The position numbers were made by a program, and so were the translations under genes. 64,000 nucleotides of DNA, from assembly GCA_019423745.1 (NCBI GenBank), contig JAHZAV010000010.1, positions 1 through 64,000 of the forward strand, given 5' to 3'. The notes under the pieces were generated by a model that was given only the letters and a program-made list of their open reading frames with translations, searched no databases and was not told the DNA's origin. This document shows positions 51,941-60,205 of this stretch, piece after piece. The number at the start of each line of letters is the position of its first letter. The stretch's first letter is position 1. This DNA comes from Lachnospiraceae bacterium. Its GTDB lineage: Bacteria > Bacillota > Clostridia > Lachnospirales > Lachnospiraceae.

Positions 51941-53284
51941 ATGGATAAAAATAAAGGACTCAAGAAAAATTTAGGTGTGGCTACTGCAATGGCTACTGTA
52001 GTTGGATGTGTGATCGGATCCGGTGTGTTTTTTAAACCGCAGGCAATTTATACGGTAACAGGAGGTGCACCAGGACTTGGAATTTTGGCGTGGATTATTA
52101 CAGGGCTTGCAAGTATTGCAGCCGCGCTTACCTTTGCAGAAGTAGCAATTATGATTCCTAAGACGGGAGGAATGGTGGCTTATCTGGAAGAAATATATAG
52201 TCCAATTGTGGGTTTCCTTGCAGGATGGATACAAACTCTTGTCTTTTATCCTGCAATGATTTCTGCTTTGGCCGTTGCATTTGCTCAACAGGCGTCACTG
52301 TTTGTGGGAGAGAATTTTATGATTCCCATAGCTGTAGGTGCTATAGTTCTTATTATTTTTCTTAATAGTCTTGGCTCGAGTGTAGGAGGTGGCGTTCAAG
52401 TTGTTTTTACAGTTTGCAAGTTGATTCCTTTAATTCTACTCATGGTATTCGGCTTTTTAAAAGGAGGAGGAAACAATGCGATTTTTACACCTATGGTAGG
52501 GGACGGACTAAATCCTGCTGTTGTGTTGGGACAGCTTATGGTTGCGGTTCTTTTTGCATTTGAAGGCTGGACAAATGTAGGAGCTATTGCAGGAGAGATG
52601 AAAAGACCGGGGAGAGATCTCCCTATCGCGATTGTAGGTGGAGTATCTGTTATTATGGCTGTTTATTTTGTAATTAATATTGCCTATTTATGGGTGCTTC
52701 CGGCAGATCAGCTGGCAACACTTTCAGCCCCGGCATCTGCAGTAGCCCTAGAGTTATTTGGCGATATAGGAGGAAAACTGGTGTCAGTAGGAATCATGAT
52801 TTCCGTATTTGGTGCATGTAATGGATTTGTACTGTCCGGATCCAGAGTAGCCTATTCTTTGGCGGCCACTCAAACACTTCCTTTTTCTAGTACGCTGTCT
52901 GTACTGAACAGAGCACAAGTTCCGGTTAACGCTATTATTCTTGTAGGCGGGATTGGATGTATTTATGCAGTGAGTGGAAGATTTAACCTTCTGACAGATC
53001 TGGCGGTTATATCAAGTTGGATGTTCTATACTCTGACCTTTATAGGAGTAATGAAACTTCGCCGTGACCGCCCGGATGCTGTACGCACATACAAAGTACC
53101 TCTTTATCCTATTGTTCCTGTCATTGCAGTTGTAAGTGGTATTTTTGTGATTGTCAATCAGATATTTCTTGCAGGAATACAGTCTACAATTTTATCACTT
53201 GGAAGCATAGTTGTTACGCTTCTTGGGATTCCGGTGTATGGAAGTGTTAAGAAGAGATCAAAGATACATGAAAAAAGGGAATAA
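51941..53284 (+). CDS. APC-superfamily amino-acid permease (LAT/SteT-like)
   Basis: A 447-residue integral membrane protein with about 12 hydrophobic segments. The first helix has the substrate-binding VVGCVIGSGVFFKPQAI, typical of the APC/LAT group; FAFEGWTNVGAIAGEMKRPGRD is the conserved TM6 and loop region. Homologues exchange or take up neutral amino acids (serine, threonine, others); specificity cannot be read here. Start 51941 is preferred over ATG 51932, which touches the AAAGGAG site. It is transcribed alone behind a leader with an intrinsic terminator. Confidence 0.9.
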   Translation: MDKNKGLKKNLGVATAMATVVGCVIGSGVFFKPQAIYTVTGGAPGLGILAWIITGLASIAAALTFAEVAIMIPKTGGMVAYLEEIYSPIVGFLAGWIQTLVFYPAMISALAVAFAQQASLFVGENFMIPIAVGAIVLIIFLNSLGSSVGGGVQVVFTVCKLIPLILLMVFGFLKGGGNNAIFTPMVGDGLNPAVVLGQLMVAVLFAFEGWTNVGAIAGEMKRPGRDLPIAIVGGVSVIMAVYFVINIAYLWVLPADQLATLSAPASAVALELFGDIGGKLVSVGIMISVFGACNGFVLSGSRVAYSLAATQTLPFSSTLSVLNRAQVPVNAIILVGGIGCIYAVSGRFNLLTDLAVISSWMFYTLTFIGVMKLRRDRPDAVRTYKVPLYPIVPVIAVVSGIFVIVNQIFLAGIQSTILSLGSIVVTLLGIPVYGSVKKRSKIHEKRE

Positions 53285-53291
53285 AAAACCA

Positions 53292-53319
53292 TTGACGTAC
53301 AGGAAAAATGTGCTATAAT
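53292..53319 (+). promoter_or_regulatory. Promoter of rpsU
   Basis: TTGACG (53292-53297), 16-bp spacer, TATAAT (53314-53319), giving a leader of about 73 nt. Confidence 0.7.
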
Positions 53320-53398
53320 CTTATGTAGTGCAATAAATATACCCGAACAGTCGTATGATGCACAATATAGGGCTGGAGGGGAGGTTAGGTGTGAGTCT

Positions 53399-53575
53399 AT
53401 GTCAAATGTAATCGTTAAAGAAAACGAGACGTTAGATAGCGCTTTACGCAGATTTAAAAGAAACTGCGCAAAGGCTGGTATTCAGCAGGAGATTCGTAAA
53501 AGAGAACATTACGAAAAACCAAGCGTAAGACGTAAAAAGAAATCTGAAGCTGCTAGAAAACGTAAGTATAATTAA
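53399..53575 (+). CDS. rpsU: 30S ribosomal protein S21
   Basis: A 58-residue very basic protein reading MSNVIVKENETLDSALRRFK, then a middle with KAGIQQEIRKREHYEKPSVR and a lysine/arginine-rich tail ending RKYN. This is a textbook bacterial S21 with its full length. The ATG has AGGTG 7 nt upstream; a GTG at 53391 is out of frame. S21 binds the 30S platform near the anti-Shine-Dalgarno region. It is monocistronic, with its own promoter and terminator. Confidence 0.96.
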   Translation: MSNVIVKENETLDSALRRFKRNCAKAGIQQEIRKREHYEKPSVRRKKKSEAARKRKYN

Positions 53576-53590
53576 TATGTGCAAAATGAA

Positions 53591-53619
53591 GATGACACAA
53601 TAAAGTGTCATCTTTTTTT
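53591..53619 (+). terminator. Terminator after rpsU
   Basis: GATGACAC and GTGTCATC around AATAAA, then seven Ts. Confidence 0.9.
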
Positions 53620-53620
53620 A

Positions 53621-53670
53621 TGCAATTAGGGACGTAATAAACTTTAAAAATGTTACGTGTCAAATTGCGG
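53621..53670 (+). repeat. Dispersed inverted repeat, copy 2
   Basis: TGCAATTAGGGACGTAATAA (53621-53640) and TGTTACGTGTCAAATTGCGG (53651-53670) are imperfect inverted arms. The right arm is nearly identical to that of copy 3, and the GGGACGTAA of the left arm matches copy 1. Confidence 0.75.
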
Positions 53671-53740
53671 TAAGAGGTGTTCTTGTTTGTGATTATGGGT
53701 GCGTTTTTTTGAAAATATTAAAATCTTATCAAGCAGATCC

Positions 53741-53788
53741 CTATAGATAGAATCAATAGATCTATCTATATATTGTACATATCTATTG
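53741..53788 (+). promoter_or_regulatory. Overlapping inverted repeats before the rhodanese gene
   Basis: CTATAGATAG (53741-53750) with CTATCTATA (53762-53770), and CAATAGAT (53754-53761) with ATCTATTG (53781-53788). The last arm touches the -35 box TTGGAC (53786-53791), which pairs with TACAAT (53810-53815) at an 18-bp spacing. A repressor site is possible. Confidence 0.45.
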
Positions 53789-53849
53789 GACGAAAAACTG
53801 TGATATAGCTACAATAAATAAGGATATATGAAAATGAAGGAGGTTTTTG

Positions 53850-54962
53850 ATGATTATGAAGAAGAGGGTTATAGCAGCCTTTTTATGTATGGCTATGGCA
53901 GCATCTATGCTGGCGGGGTGTGGTTCAAATGCATCTACAGATGAGGATAACTCACAGAAGTCTACAGATGAGTCGACAGATAAGAGTGCAGAAGATAAAG
54001 AAGTAGAAGCAGTAGAGACAAAAACAGTTTATGTAACTCCAGAATGGGTGAACAGTGCGCTGAATGGAGAGCAGGAAGGATACGAAGATATCTTAATTGC
54101 AGAAGTGGGATATGGTGACGTGGCAGACTGTGCATCTTACAATGAAGGTCATGTTCCTGGAGCTATTTACTTAGATAATTGTGAAGTGGAAGACGCTACA
54201 GGAAGTGAAGAGGGGGCGTACAATCTTCTGCCAGTGGATGAGGTTGTAGAAAATATGTTAAACCATGGCATCACAAAGGATACAAAAGTTGTTCTTTATG
54301 GTGCTGATGTCAGTGGTACAGCAAGACAGGCGTTTGCCTATCTCTGGGCAGGCGTAGAAGATGTCAAGATTATCAATGGCGGTATTAGCGCATGGGAAAA
54401 TGCCGGATATGATACAGAGACAGATGTAAATGAAGGAAAGGCTGCAGAGGATTTTAGTACAGATACCCCAGCGCATCCAGAGTATCGTCTTGACATTGAA
54501 GATGTAAAGGAGAAACTCGAAAGTGATGATAATTTTAAACTTGTCAGCATCCGTAGTGAAGAAGAGTGGCTTGGTGAATCGAGCGGATACAACTATATGG
54601 ATAAAGCTGGTGAACCAAAAGGTGCTGTATGGGGCAAAGGATCTGAGACATCAGCAGATGTAAATGGTTTTCTTAACGATGACGGAACAGTGAAAGATCT
54701 AGCAGGATTCGAAGAAGTATGGGAAGATTGTGACTTTACATTGGATAATGAGCTTTCTTTTTACTGTGGTACAGGGTGGAGAGCTTGCGTTCCATTCCTT
54801 GTTCTTTATGAAAATGGTTATGAAAATATTTCTGTATATGATGGCGGATGGTATGAATGGCTGATGCATGATGATTATCCGGTACAGGTGGGAGATCCTG
54901 CAAGCGATGATTGTGTATACACTACAGTTGGAGAACTTCCAACGGGAAAAGCTGCTAAATAA
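53850..54962 (+). CDS. Rhodanese-domain sulfurtransferase lipoprotein
   Basis: A 370-residue exported lipoprotein: signal peptide with lipobox MLAGC (Cys near 24), an acidic Ser/Thr linker (25-60) and two rhodanese domains. The first (about 65-190) has NEGHVPGAIYLDN and VVLYGADVSGTARQAFAYLW, with Gly-Ala-Asp where an active Cys would be, so it is inactive. The second (about 205-360) has the active-site cysteine in LSFYCGTGWRACVPFLVL, then VYDGGWYEW. This is the thiosulfate/3-mercaptopyruvate sulfurtransferase layout, tethered outside the membrane. ATG 53850 fits AAGGAGG spacing; in-frame TTG 53847 and ATG 53856 are alternatives. Together with the following membrane-protein gene it is bracketed by two repeat copies. 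Confidence 0.88.
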   Translation: MIMKKRVIAAFLCMAMAASMLAGCGSNASTDEDNSQKSTDESTDKSAEDKEVEAVETKTVYVTPEWVNSALNGEQEGYEDILIAEVGYGDVADCASYNEGHVPGAIYLDNCEVEDATGSEEGAYNLLPVDEVVENMLNHGITKDTKVVLYGADVSGTARQAFAYLWAGVEDVKIINGGISAWENAGYDTETDVNEGKAAEDFSTDTPAHPEYRLDIEDVKEKLESDDNFKLVSIRSEEEWLGESSGYNYMDKAGEPKGAVWGKGSETSADVNGFLNDDGTVKDLAGFEEVWEDCDFTLDNELSFYCGTGWRACVPFLVLYENGYENISVYDGGWYEWLMHDDYPVQVGDPASDDCVYTTVGELPTGKAAK

Positions 54963-54980
54963 TATGTAGATTGAGAAAAT

Positions 54981-55020
54981 AAAATGCTGCGTTCAAGTAA
55001 TATTGCAGCATTTTATTTTT
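54981..55020 (+). terminator. Terminator after the rhodanese gene
   Basis: AAAATGCTGC (54981-54990) pairs with GCAGCATTTT (55005-55014), then ATTTTT. Confidence 0.85.
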
Positions 55021-55091
55021 CTTGAATCAGGGAAATTTATTTCGAATTCTATAAAATTACAGGGGTATATATAGAATATATGGAGAATATT

Positions 55092-55526
55092 ATGAAAAAA
55101 ATAGTATATATTTTGATGCTCATATTTGAGTGTGCTGCTCTTAGTGGAGCTTATATTATACACTATTTTACAAAACGAAAACTGGGAATGGTCAGGTATC
55201 TGAACTATAAGAATATGGTATGGGAGAGGGACTATCCTGTGGATACTATAAAAACAATATGTGTAGTATTAATTGCAGCGGTGAGCGTGTTCGTTCTTTT
55301 TCACTTTCTGAAAAAAAGGAAGGAAGTTTCTCTGTTTTCAGGTGTTATGAATGGTCTTATGATTGCTCTGACGATGCTGTACGGGGGATATACACTTACA
55401 AGTACCATAGATACTATGGCAGATTATTATTTTATCAGTATTCTTTTTCTTTTGGCAGTTGTAATTCAAATTGTTATAACAGGTATTTCAGTGTTCACAA
55501 CAAAAGAACAAAAGGTGGGAAATTAG
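55092..55526 (+). CDS. Small membrane protein, unknown
   Basis: A 144-residue protein I do not recognise. It has about four hydrophobic segments: MKKIVYILMLIFECAALSGA at the N-terminus, ICVVLIAAVSVFVLFHFL, VMNGLMIALTMLYGGYTL and FISILFLLAVVIQIVITGIS, with short charged loops and a KKRKE cluster after the second. The ATG at 55092 is preferred over 55080 because GGAG lies 6 nt upstream. It stands alone after the rhodanese terminator and before repeat copy 3. Function unknown. Confidence 0.65.
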   Translation: MKKIVYILMLIFECAALSGAYIIHYFTKRKLGMVRYLNYKNMVWERDYPVDTIKTICVVLIAAVSVFVLFHFLKKRKEVSLFSGVMNGLMIALTMLYGGYTLTSTIDTMADYYFISILFLLAVVIQIVITGISVFTTKEQKVGN

Positions 55527-55558
55527 AGATTTTGTTTTGGGTAATCACATATTTTTTA

Positions 55559-55602
55559 ATTTTGACACGTAACAATCTTTAAAAGTGTTACGTGTCAAAT
55601 TG
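55559..55602 (+). repeat. Dispersed inverted repeat, copy 3
   Basis: TTTGACACGTAACA (55561-55574) and TGTTACGTGTCAAA (55586-55599) are perfectly inverted; TTGCG after the right arm matches copy 2. It lies between the convergent membrane-protein and maf genes. Confidence 0.8.
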
Positions 55603-55627
55603 CGTAAAGTGGTGGCTTAAATTGTAA

Positions 55628-56209
55628 TTAGTGGTGAGATTTTTTGAGTTCCTGATATAATCTTGCGATAGGTAATCCAACTACATTGTTATAATCACCG
55701 TTTATTTTCTTTATATGAATGGCGAAATTCCCTTGTATTCCATAAGCGCCGGCTTTATCCATAGGATCACCAGTAGCAATATACTGTTTTAGTTCTTCTC
55801 GTGAAATAGGATAGAAGGTGACTTCTGTACATTCATAGAAATTACAGGTTTTATAGATGCCTTTTTGGCGAGACAGGAGGGAAACGCCTGTATATACCTG
55901 ATGGGTTCGGTCAGCAAGCATGGAAAGTATATCCATGGCTTCGTTTTCGTCTTGAGGTTTTCCCAAGATTTCGCCGCGATAAACAACTACTGTATCGGCA
56001 CCGATGACTGTAAAATCTCCATTGATGGAATGGACAAGTTTTTTATATACATCGTCTGCCTTTTGAAAAGCCAGTTCTGTAACTGCCGCTGCAGGATCTT
56101 CTTCGGTAATTTCTTCTTCGGTGTCAGATGGGTAAACTTCAAAGTCTATGCCTGCCTGTGTTAATAGCTCTCTTCGGCGGGGAGAGGCAGATGCAAGTAT
56201 ATATTTCAT
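55628..56209 (-). CDS. maf: Maf-family nucleoside triphosphate pyrophosphatase
   Basis: Hydrolyses non-canonical or modified nucleotides; linked to septum-formation control. The 193-residue protein begins with the signature MKYILASASPRRRELLTQAG and has GADTVVVYRGEILGKPQ, THQVYTGVSL and KAGAYGIQGNFAIHIKKING, all typical. The start at 56209 is supported by GAGG about 7 nt upstream; the in-frame ATG at 56245 has no family similarity. Confidence 0.94.
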   Translation of the reverse strand: MKYILASASPRRRELLTQAGIDFEVYPSDTEEEITEEDPAAAVTELAFQKADDVYKKLVHSINGDFTVIGADTVVVYRGEILGKPQDENEAMDILSMLADRTHQVYTGVSLLSRQKGIYKTCNFYECTEVTFYPISREELKQYIATGDPMDKAGAYGIQGNFAIHIKKINGDYNNVVGLPIARLYQELKKSHH

Positions 56210-56264
56210 AATATTTAACCTCATTCTTTCTTGATTTTTAGGCAAACTCTAACGGGCTTTATTC

Positions 56265-56293
56265 TTGCCAACTGAAGAGTTGTCCCCTATAAT
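56265..56293 (+). promoter_or_regulatory. Promoter of the prolyl-tRNA-editing-like gene
   Basis: TTGCCA (56265-56270), 17-bp spacer, TATAAT (56288-56293). The predicted start near 56300 favours the GTG at 56333 over the ATG at 56312. Confidence 0.65.
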
Positions 56294-56332
56294 GTCTATT
56301 ATAAGATAAAAATGAAAGAGAGGGAATACCCT

Positions 56333-56875
56333 GTGTATATCAGTGAGATTACAACGACGGTGCCTGAAAACGTAAAGGAAAGAGCACCATTGGAACAAGA
56401 AGTGTATAAGGTTTTTACAAAATTAGGAATTAAATTTGAGCGAGTTGACAATGATGCAGCCTCTTCTATGGAGGAATGTGCAGAAATTGGAGAAGTATTT
56501 CAGGCTCCGGTTCGCAAGGATGTTTTTTTGTGTAATCAAAAAAAGACGTCATTCTTTCTGCTATTAATGCCGGATGATAAGGCTTTTGATACTGCGTCTT
56601 TCAGTAAAAAACTTGGAGTTTCTCATATGTCTTTTGCGCCTCCGGAACTAATGGTAAAACATATAGGATGTACGCCGGGATCTGCCAGTGTGGTAGGCCT
56701 TTTAAATGATGAGGATGATTATGTTCAGTTAATTATTGATAAGGAAGTAGCAGAAGCGGAATGGTTTGTATGTAATACCGGAATTAATACGACTCATTTA
56801 AAATTTAAAACTCAGGATTTATTAAAGAAATTTTTACCTTATACTCATCACAGACCGCGGATTGTTGATTTGTAA
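56333..56875 (+). CDS. Prolyl-tRNA-editing (YbaK/ProX) domain protein
   Basis: A 180-residue stand-alone editing-domain protein of the YbaK/PrdX (ProXp) family, which deacylates mischarged tRNA such as Ala-tRNA-Pro. Seen: FERVDNDAASSMEECAEIGE, VRKDVFLCNQKKTSFFLLLM with the conserved lysine, GVSHMSFAPPELM, GCTPGSASVVGLLND and NTGINTTHLKF. The GTG at 56333 is preceded by AGAGAGGG; ATG 56312 would lie 12 nt from the transcription start with no RBS. It is transcribed alone and shares a terminator with the convergent DUF4317 gene. Confidence 0.85.
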   Translation: MYISEITTTVPENVKERAPLEQEVYKVFTKLGIKFERVDNDAASSMEECAEIGEVFQAPVRKDVFLCNQKKTSFFLLLMPDDKAFDTASFSKKLGVSHMSFAPPELMVKHIGCTPGSASVVGLLNDEDDYVQLIIDKEVAEAEWFVCNTGINTTHLKFKTQDLLKKFLPYTHHRPRIVDL

Positions 56876-56886
56876 GAAATGAATAT

Positions 56887-56951
56887 AAAACAGCAGAGCT
56901 GGTGTAGACAGATATATTTTATAACTGCCTATCAATCAGCTCTGCTGTTTT
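56887..56951. terminator. Bidirectional terminator, prolyl-tRNA-editing-like gene / DUF4317 gene
   Basis: AAAACAGCAGAGCTG pairs with CAGCTCTGCTGTTT, with inner GTAG-CAG/CTG-CTAT pairing. T-rich on the plus strand (TTTTTT) and A-rich before it, so it works both ways. Confidence 0.75.
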
Positions 56952-58079
56952 TTATAAGGATACTTTTACATCGATACCATTTACTTCCACCTGATCATCT
57001 ACAGGAATAACAAGGCATTTTCGTCCATTTACCATTTGAATATCTACCAGATCTGTTCGCTCAGGGTTGACATTGATCACAACATCCGGTGTTTTGATAT
57101 TAAATTTTTTCGTGTTTGTAAGATTGGAAGCAAGAAGAGAAGTCTTAGCGCCTACTGTTTCGTCAAAGTCCTTATCGAAGTCTTCCAGCTTATCATCGGA
57201 TACTCCACTTAAGGAAAATAACCGTTTCATTTCCTGTTTTCCCAGTTCAAGAGGTTCTTCAGCATCTGCATTTTCCTCAATTAAAGTATTCAGATTTTCG
57301 TGGATATTTCGGATTACTGTGTATTCGCAGTCCTCTCCCAGAGTTTCTTCGATGACGGCCTGAAAGGATTCTTTCTGACTTCCAGCGCTCATAACTTCTG
57401 TGCAGCCCAGCACCTGTTCAAGAAAAGTATCTTGAAGTTCTTCCGGTTTTTTGGAATAATATAAAACACTATGTATATCATCAGCACGGTCATGGAAAGC
57501 AGGGAAGAGAAAACCGTTAACAGGCACATTGACAATCCAGTCACGAATACGATCTTCAATGCTGTTATGTTCTGCATTGTAGCATAGACCTGCCTTGGAA
57601 AGATTTACCGGGCAGATACTACATAAAATGTAATCATAGACAGAATCGGAAGCGTCAAACATTTCCATACCGTCAGAAGCTTTTCCAGGGACGTCATATG
57701 CGGCGTGAATCAATAAGATAAGATAATGCTCCGCAAAGTCATAGTTTTCAATAACTTTGTCGTAAAATTCAGAAAGAAGCATATCATCCGTAAGACGGCT
57801 GTCTCGAAGCTGCAGAAGAAATTCCTGGGTACCTCCAGCTTTTTCCTGATTCAGTGGGAATTCCATATTGATTAGATTTTTTCCTACAGTTCCGGAAAGT
57901 GTTTTCTTAAAAATATCAAAGTATTTAAAAGCTTCTTCTTCTGGAAGAGAAAGAAAAGCTTCTTTAAATTCCAGCTTTTTTTCTTTGTCCCCATTTACAT
58001 AGCATCCGCAGATTCTTGTAATAGCACAGTTTTGCGGAGAAAATTGCTTGCGAATTTCAAGAACTTCCTTTTTATTCAT
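56952..58079 (-). CDS. DUF4317-family protein
   Basis: A 375-residue soluble protein of a family of unknown function common in Lachnospiraceae and other Clostridia (DUF4317). Seen: the conserved start MNKKEVLEIRKQFSPQNCAI, TRICGCYVNGDKEK, a central HAAYDVPGKASDG and CSICPVNLSKAGLCYN. No signal peptide or membrane segment. The ATG at 58079 is preferred over the in-frame ATG at 58151 because the family begins here. Leftward, divergent from dacF; no partner gene is obvious. Function unknown. Confidence 0.8.
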   Translation of the reverse strand: MNKKEVLEIRKQFSPQNCAITRICGCYVNGDKEKKLEFKEAFLSLPEEEAFKYFDIFKKTLSGTVGKNLINMEFPLNQEKAGGTQEFLLQLRDSRLTDDMLLSEFYDKVIENYDFAEHYLILLIHAAYDVPGKASDGMEMFDASDSVYDYILCSICPVNLSKAGLCYNAEHNSIEDRIRDWIVNVPVNGFLFPAFHDRADDIHSVLYYSKKPEELQDTFLEQVLGCTEVMSAGSQKESFQAVIEETLGEDCEYTVIRNIHENLNTLIEENADAEEPLELGKQEMKRLFSLSGVSDDKLEDFDKDFDETVGAKTSLLASNLTNTKKFNIKTPDVVINVNPERTDLVDIQMVNGRKCLVIPVDDQVEVNGIDVKVSL

Positions 58080-58209
58080 ATATAAAAACCCCTTTTCATT
58101 TACCTGTTTTTCCCTTTTGTACAGGGAAAATGACAGGAATAATCTTAGCATATTGAAGATAAATTTACAATATATTGTTACCAGACGACTAGGCTAAGGA
58201 GAGATAAGA

Positions 58210-59427
58210 ATGAAAAGAGTCCTGGCAGCGCTGGTATGCACATTCTTGTTCATACAGCAGACAGGCACAGTTTGGGCAGAGGATGCTCTGCAGTTTGAAG
58301 AAGAAATGAATTCGATACAAAATGCAGAGGGTACAGAAGGAAAGGAAGATAAAATAAGTGCTCCATCAGCGATTTTGATGGAGGCTTCCACTGGAAAGGT
58401 AATTTATGAGAAAAATGCAGATGAGCAGCGACATCCTGCAAGTGTTACAAAGATTATGACACTTCTTCTTATTTTTGATGCATTGGAGGAAGGAAAAATT
58501 GCTTTGGAAGATAAGGTTACCGTTTCTGAATATGCAGCGTCAATGGGAGGATCACAAGTTTTTTTAGAACCGGGAGAAGAACAGACGGTTGAAACGATGA
58601 TTAAGTGCATTGCGGTTGCCAGCGCAAATGACGCATCTGTAGCTATGGCAGAATTTGTATGGGGAAGCGAAGAAGAATTTGTGAAGCAGATGAATGAGAG
58701 AGCAAAAGATTTGGGAATGAATCAGACTTGTTTTGTAAACTGTAATGGGCTGGATACAGAAGGACATCTGACAACAGCAAGAGATATCGCACTTATGTCC
58801 AGGGAATTGATTCTTACATATCCACAGATTCGGGATTATTCTACAATATGGATGGAAAATATTACACATACTACAGCGAAAGGGAGCAGTGATTTTGGGC
58901 TTGCGAATACAAATAAACTGATTCGGCAGTATGCATATGCGACAGGGCTTAAAACTGGATCAACAGGAGAAGCAGGTTTTTGCATGTCAGCAACAGCTGA
59001 AAAGAATCAAATGCAGATGATTGCTGTTGTTATGGGAGCCAAGGATTCAAAATCAAGATTTCAAGATGCAGTTACTTTGCTGGATCATGGCTTTGCATCC
59101 TGTGTAAAGTATACAGATGATGGATTAGAAGAAATTGATCCAATCAGGGTGGAAGGTGGAATGCAGGAAAAAGTTAATGTAAAACAAAAGGAAGCATTTT
59201 CTTATATTGATATACAAGGAGCAGATTTGACTGCAATTGAAAAAAATTATCAGACGGCAGATGAATTGAAAGCGCCTGTAAGAGCAGGTGATAAAGCAGG
59301 AAGTGTCATCTATACTTTGGAAGGAAAGCACATTGGCAGTATTGATATTATTACAGTGGAAAATGTAGGAGAAGCGACTTATATCAGTGTACTTGAAAAG
59401 GTCCTGGCAGCCTTTTTTTCTGCATAA
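58210..59427 (+). CDS. dacF: D-alanyl-D-alanine carboxypeptidase (DacF/PBP5-type)
   Basis: Trims peptidoglycan stem peptides outside the cell. The 405-residue preprotein has a signal peptide (1-23, cleavage near VWAED), the S11 serine peptidase domain with SxxK in ASVTKIMTLL (near residue 78), SxN in AVASANDASVAM and KTG in YATGLKTGSTGEAG, and a C-terminal domain (about 300-400). DacF relatives act on spore or vegetative walls; with spoIVB and spo0A in the window a spore role is plausible but not proven. A terminator follows. Confidence 0.92.
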   Translation: MKRVLAALVCTFLFIQQTGTVWAEDALQFEEEMNSIQNAEGTEGKEDKISAPSAILMEASTGKVIYEKNADEQRHPASVTKIMTLLLIFDALEEGKIALEDKVTVSEYAASMGGSQVFLEPGEEQTVETMIKCIAVASANDASVAMAEFVWGSEEEFVKQMNERAKDLGMNQTCFVNCNGLDTEGHLTTARDIALMSRELILTYPQIRDYSTIWMENITHTTAKGSSDFGLANTNKLIRQYAYATGLKTGSTGEAGFCMSATAEKNQMQMIAVVMGAKDSKSRFQDAVTLLDHGFASCVKYTDDGLEEIDPIRVEGGMQEKVNVKQKEAFSYIDIQGADLTAIEKNYQTADELKAPVRAGDKAGSVIYTLEGKHIGSIDIITVENVGEATYISVLEKVLAAFFSA

Positions 59428-59477
59428 ACTTTACAATTACTAAGAAATAATTATATAATCAATATAAAGCATTGAGC

Positions 59478-59513
59478 AAAAGGAGAAGGCGTAAGAAGCG
59501 TTTTTCTCCTTTT
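59478..59513 (+). terminator. Terminator after dacF
   Basis: AAAGGAGAA and TTCTCCTTT pair around the intervening GGCGTAAGAAGCGTT; the 3' arm carries T-runs. Confidence 0.75.
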
Positions 59514-59554
59514 CTATGTACCGGTGCTGAAGAAAAGGCAAAGGAGAGGTCAAA

Positions 59555-60205
59555 ATGAATATTGCTACAATGATTGACCATACAATACTGAAACCGGAGG
59601 CCGGTAAAAAGCAGATAGAAAAGATTTGCCTGGAGGCCAAGGAATACGGCTTTGCATCCGTGTGTGTAAACTCGTCTTATGTACCATTTTGTGCAGAACT
59701 TTTGAAGGATACAGAAGTTAAGGTATGTACAGTAATTGGTTTTCCGCTGGGAGCAATGTCTACTGCTGCAAAAGTGGCTGAAGCCCATCAGGCAATTCTT
59801 GATGGAGCAAAAGAGCTTGATATGGTGATTCATATCGGGATGCTGAAAGATGGAAATGATGATTATGTGGAGCAGGATATCCGTTCTATTGTAGAGGAAG
59901 CGAAAGGAAAGGCAGCTGTTAAAGTGATTATTGAAACCTGTCTGCTGACAGAAGAAGAAAAAATCAGAGCCTGCTTGTTGGCAAAAAGAGCAGGTGCGGA
60001 TTTTGTGAAAACATCTACGGGATTTTCTACAGGCGGTGCAGTGGCAGAAGATATTTCTCTCATGAAAAAGGCAGTGGGAAATGAGATGCAAGTAAAAGCT
60101 TCTGGAGGAATTCGAACCAGGGAGAAGGCGGAGGAAATGATAAAAGCAGGTGCAAAACGGATCGGAACAAGTTCAGGAATCCAGATTGTGGAGGAAACAA
60201 AATGA
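59555..60205 (+). CDS. deoC: Deoxyribose-phosphate aldolase
   Basis: Cleaves 2-deoxyribose-5-phosphate to acetaldehyde and glyceraldehyde-3-phosphate in nucleoside salvage. The 216-residue TIM barrel has IDHTILKPEA, FASVCVNSSYVPF, VIGFPLGAMSTAAKVAEA, the Schiff-base lysine in FVKTSTGFSTGGA (near 151) and VKASGGIRTREKAEEMI. It overlaps the metallophosphoesterase by 4 nt, so the two are coupled. AAAGGAGAGG precedes the ATG. Confidence 0.95.
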   Translation: MNIATMIDHTILKPEAGKKQIEKICLEAKEYGFASVCVNSSYVPFCAELLKDTEVKVCTVIGFPLGAMSTAAKVAEAHQAILDGAKELDMVIHIGMLKDGNDDYVEQDIRSIVEEAKGKAAVKVIIETCLLTEEEKIRACLLAKRAGADFVKTSTGFSTGGAVAEDISLMKKAVGNEMQVKASGGIRTREKAEEMIKAGAKRIGTSSGIQIVEETK

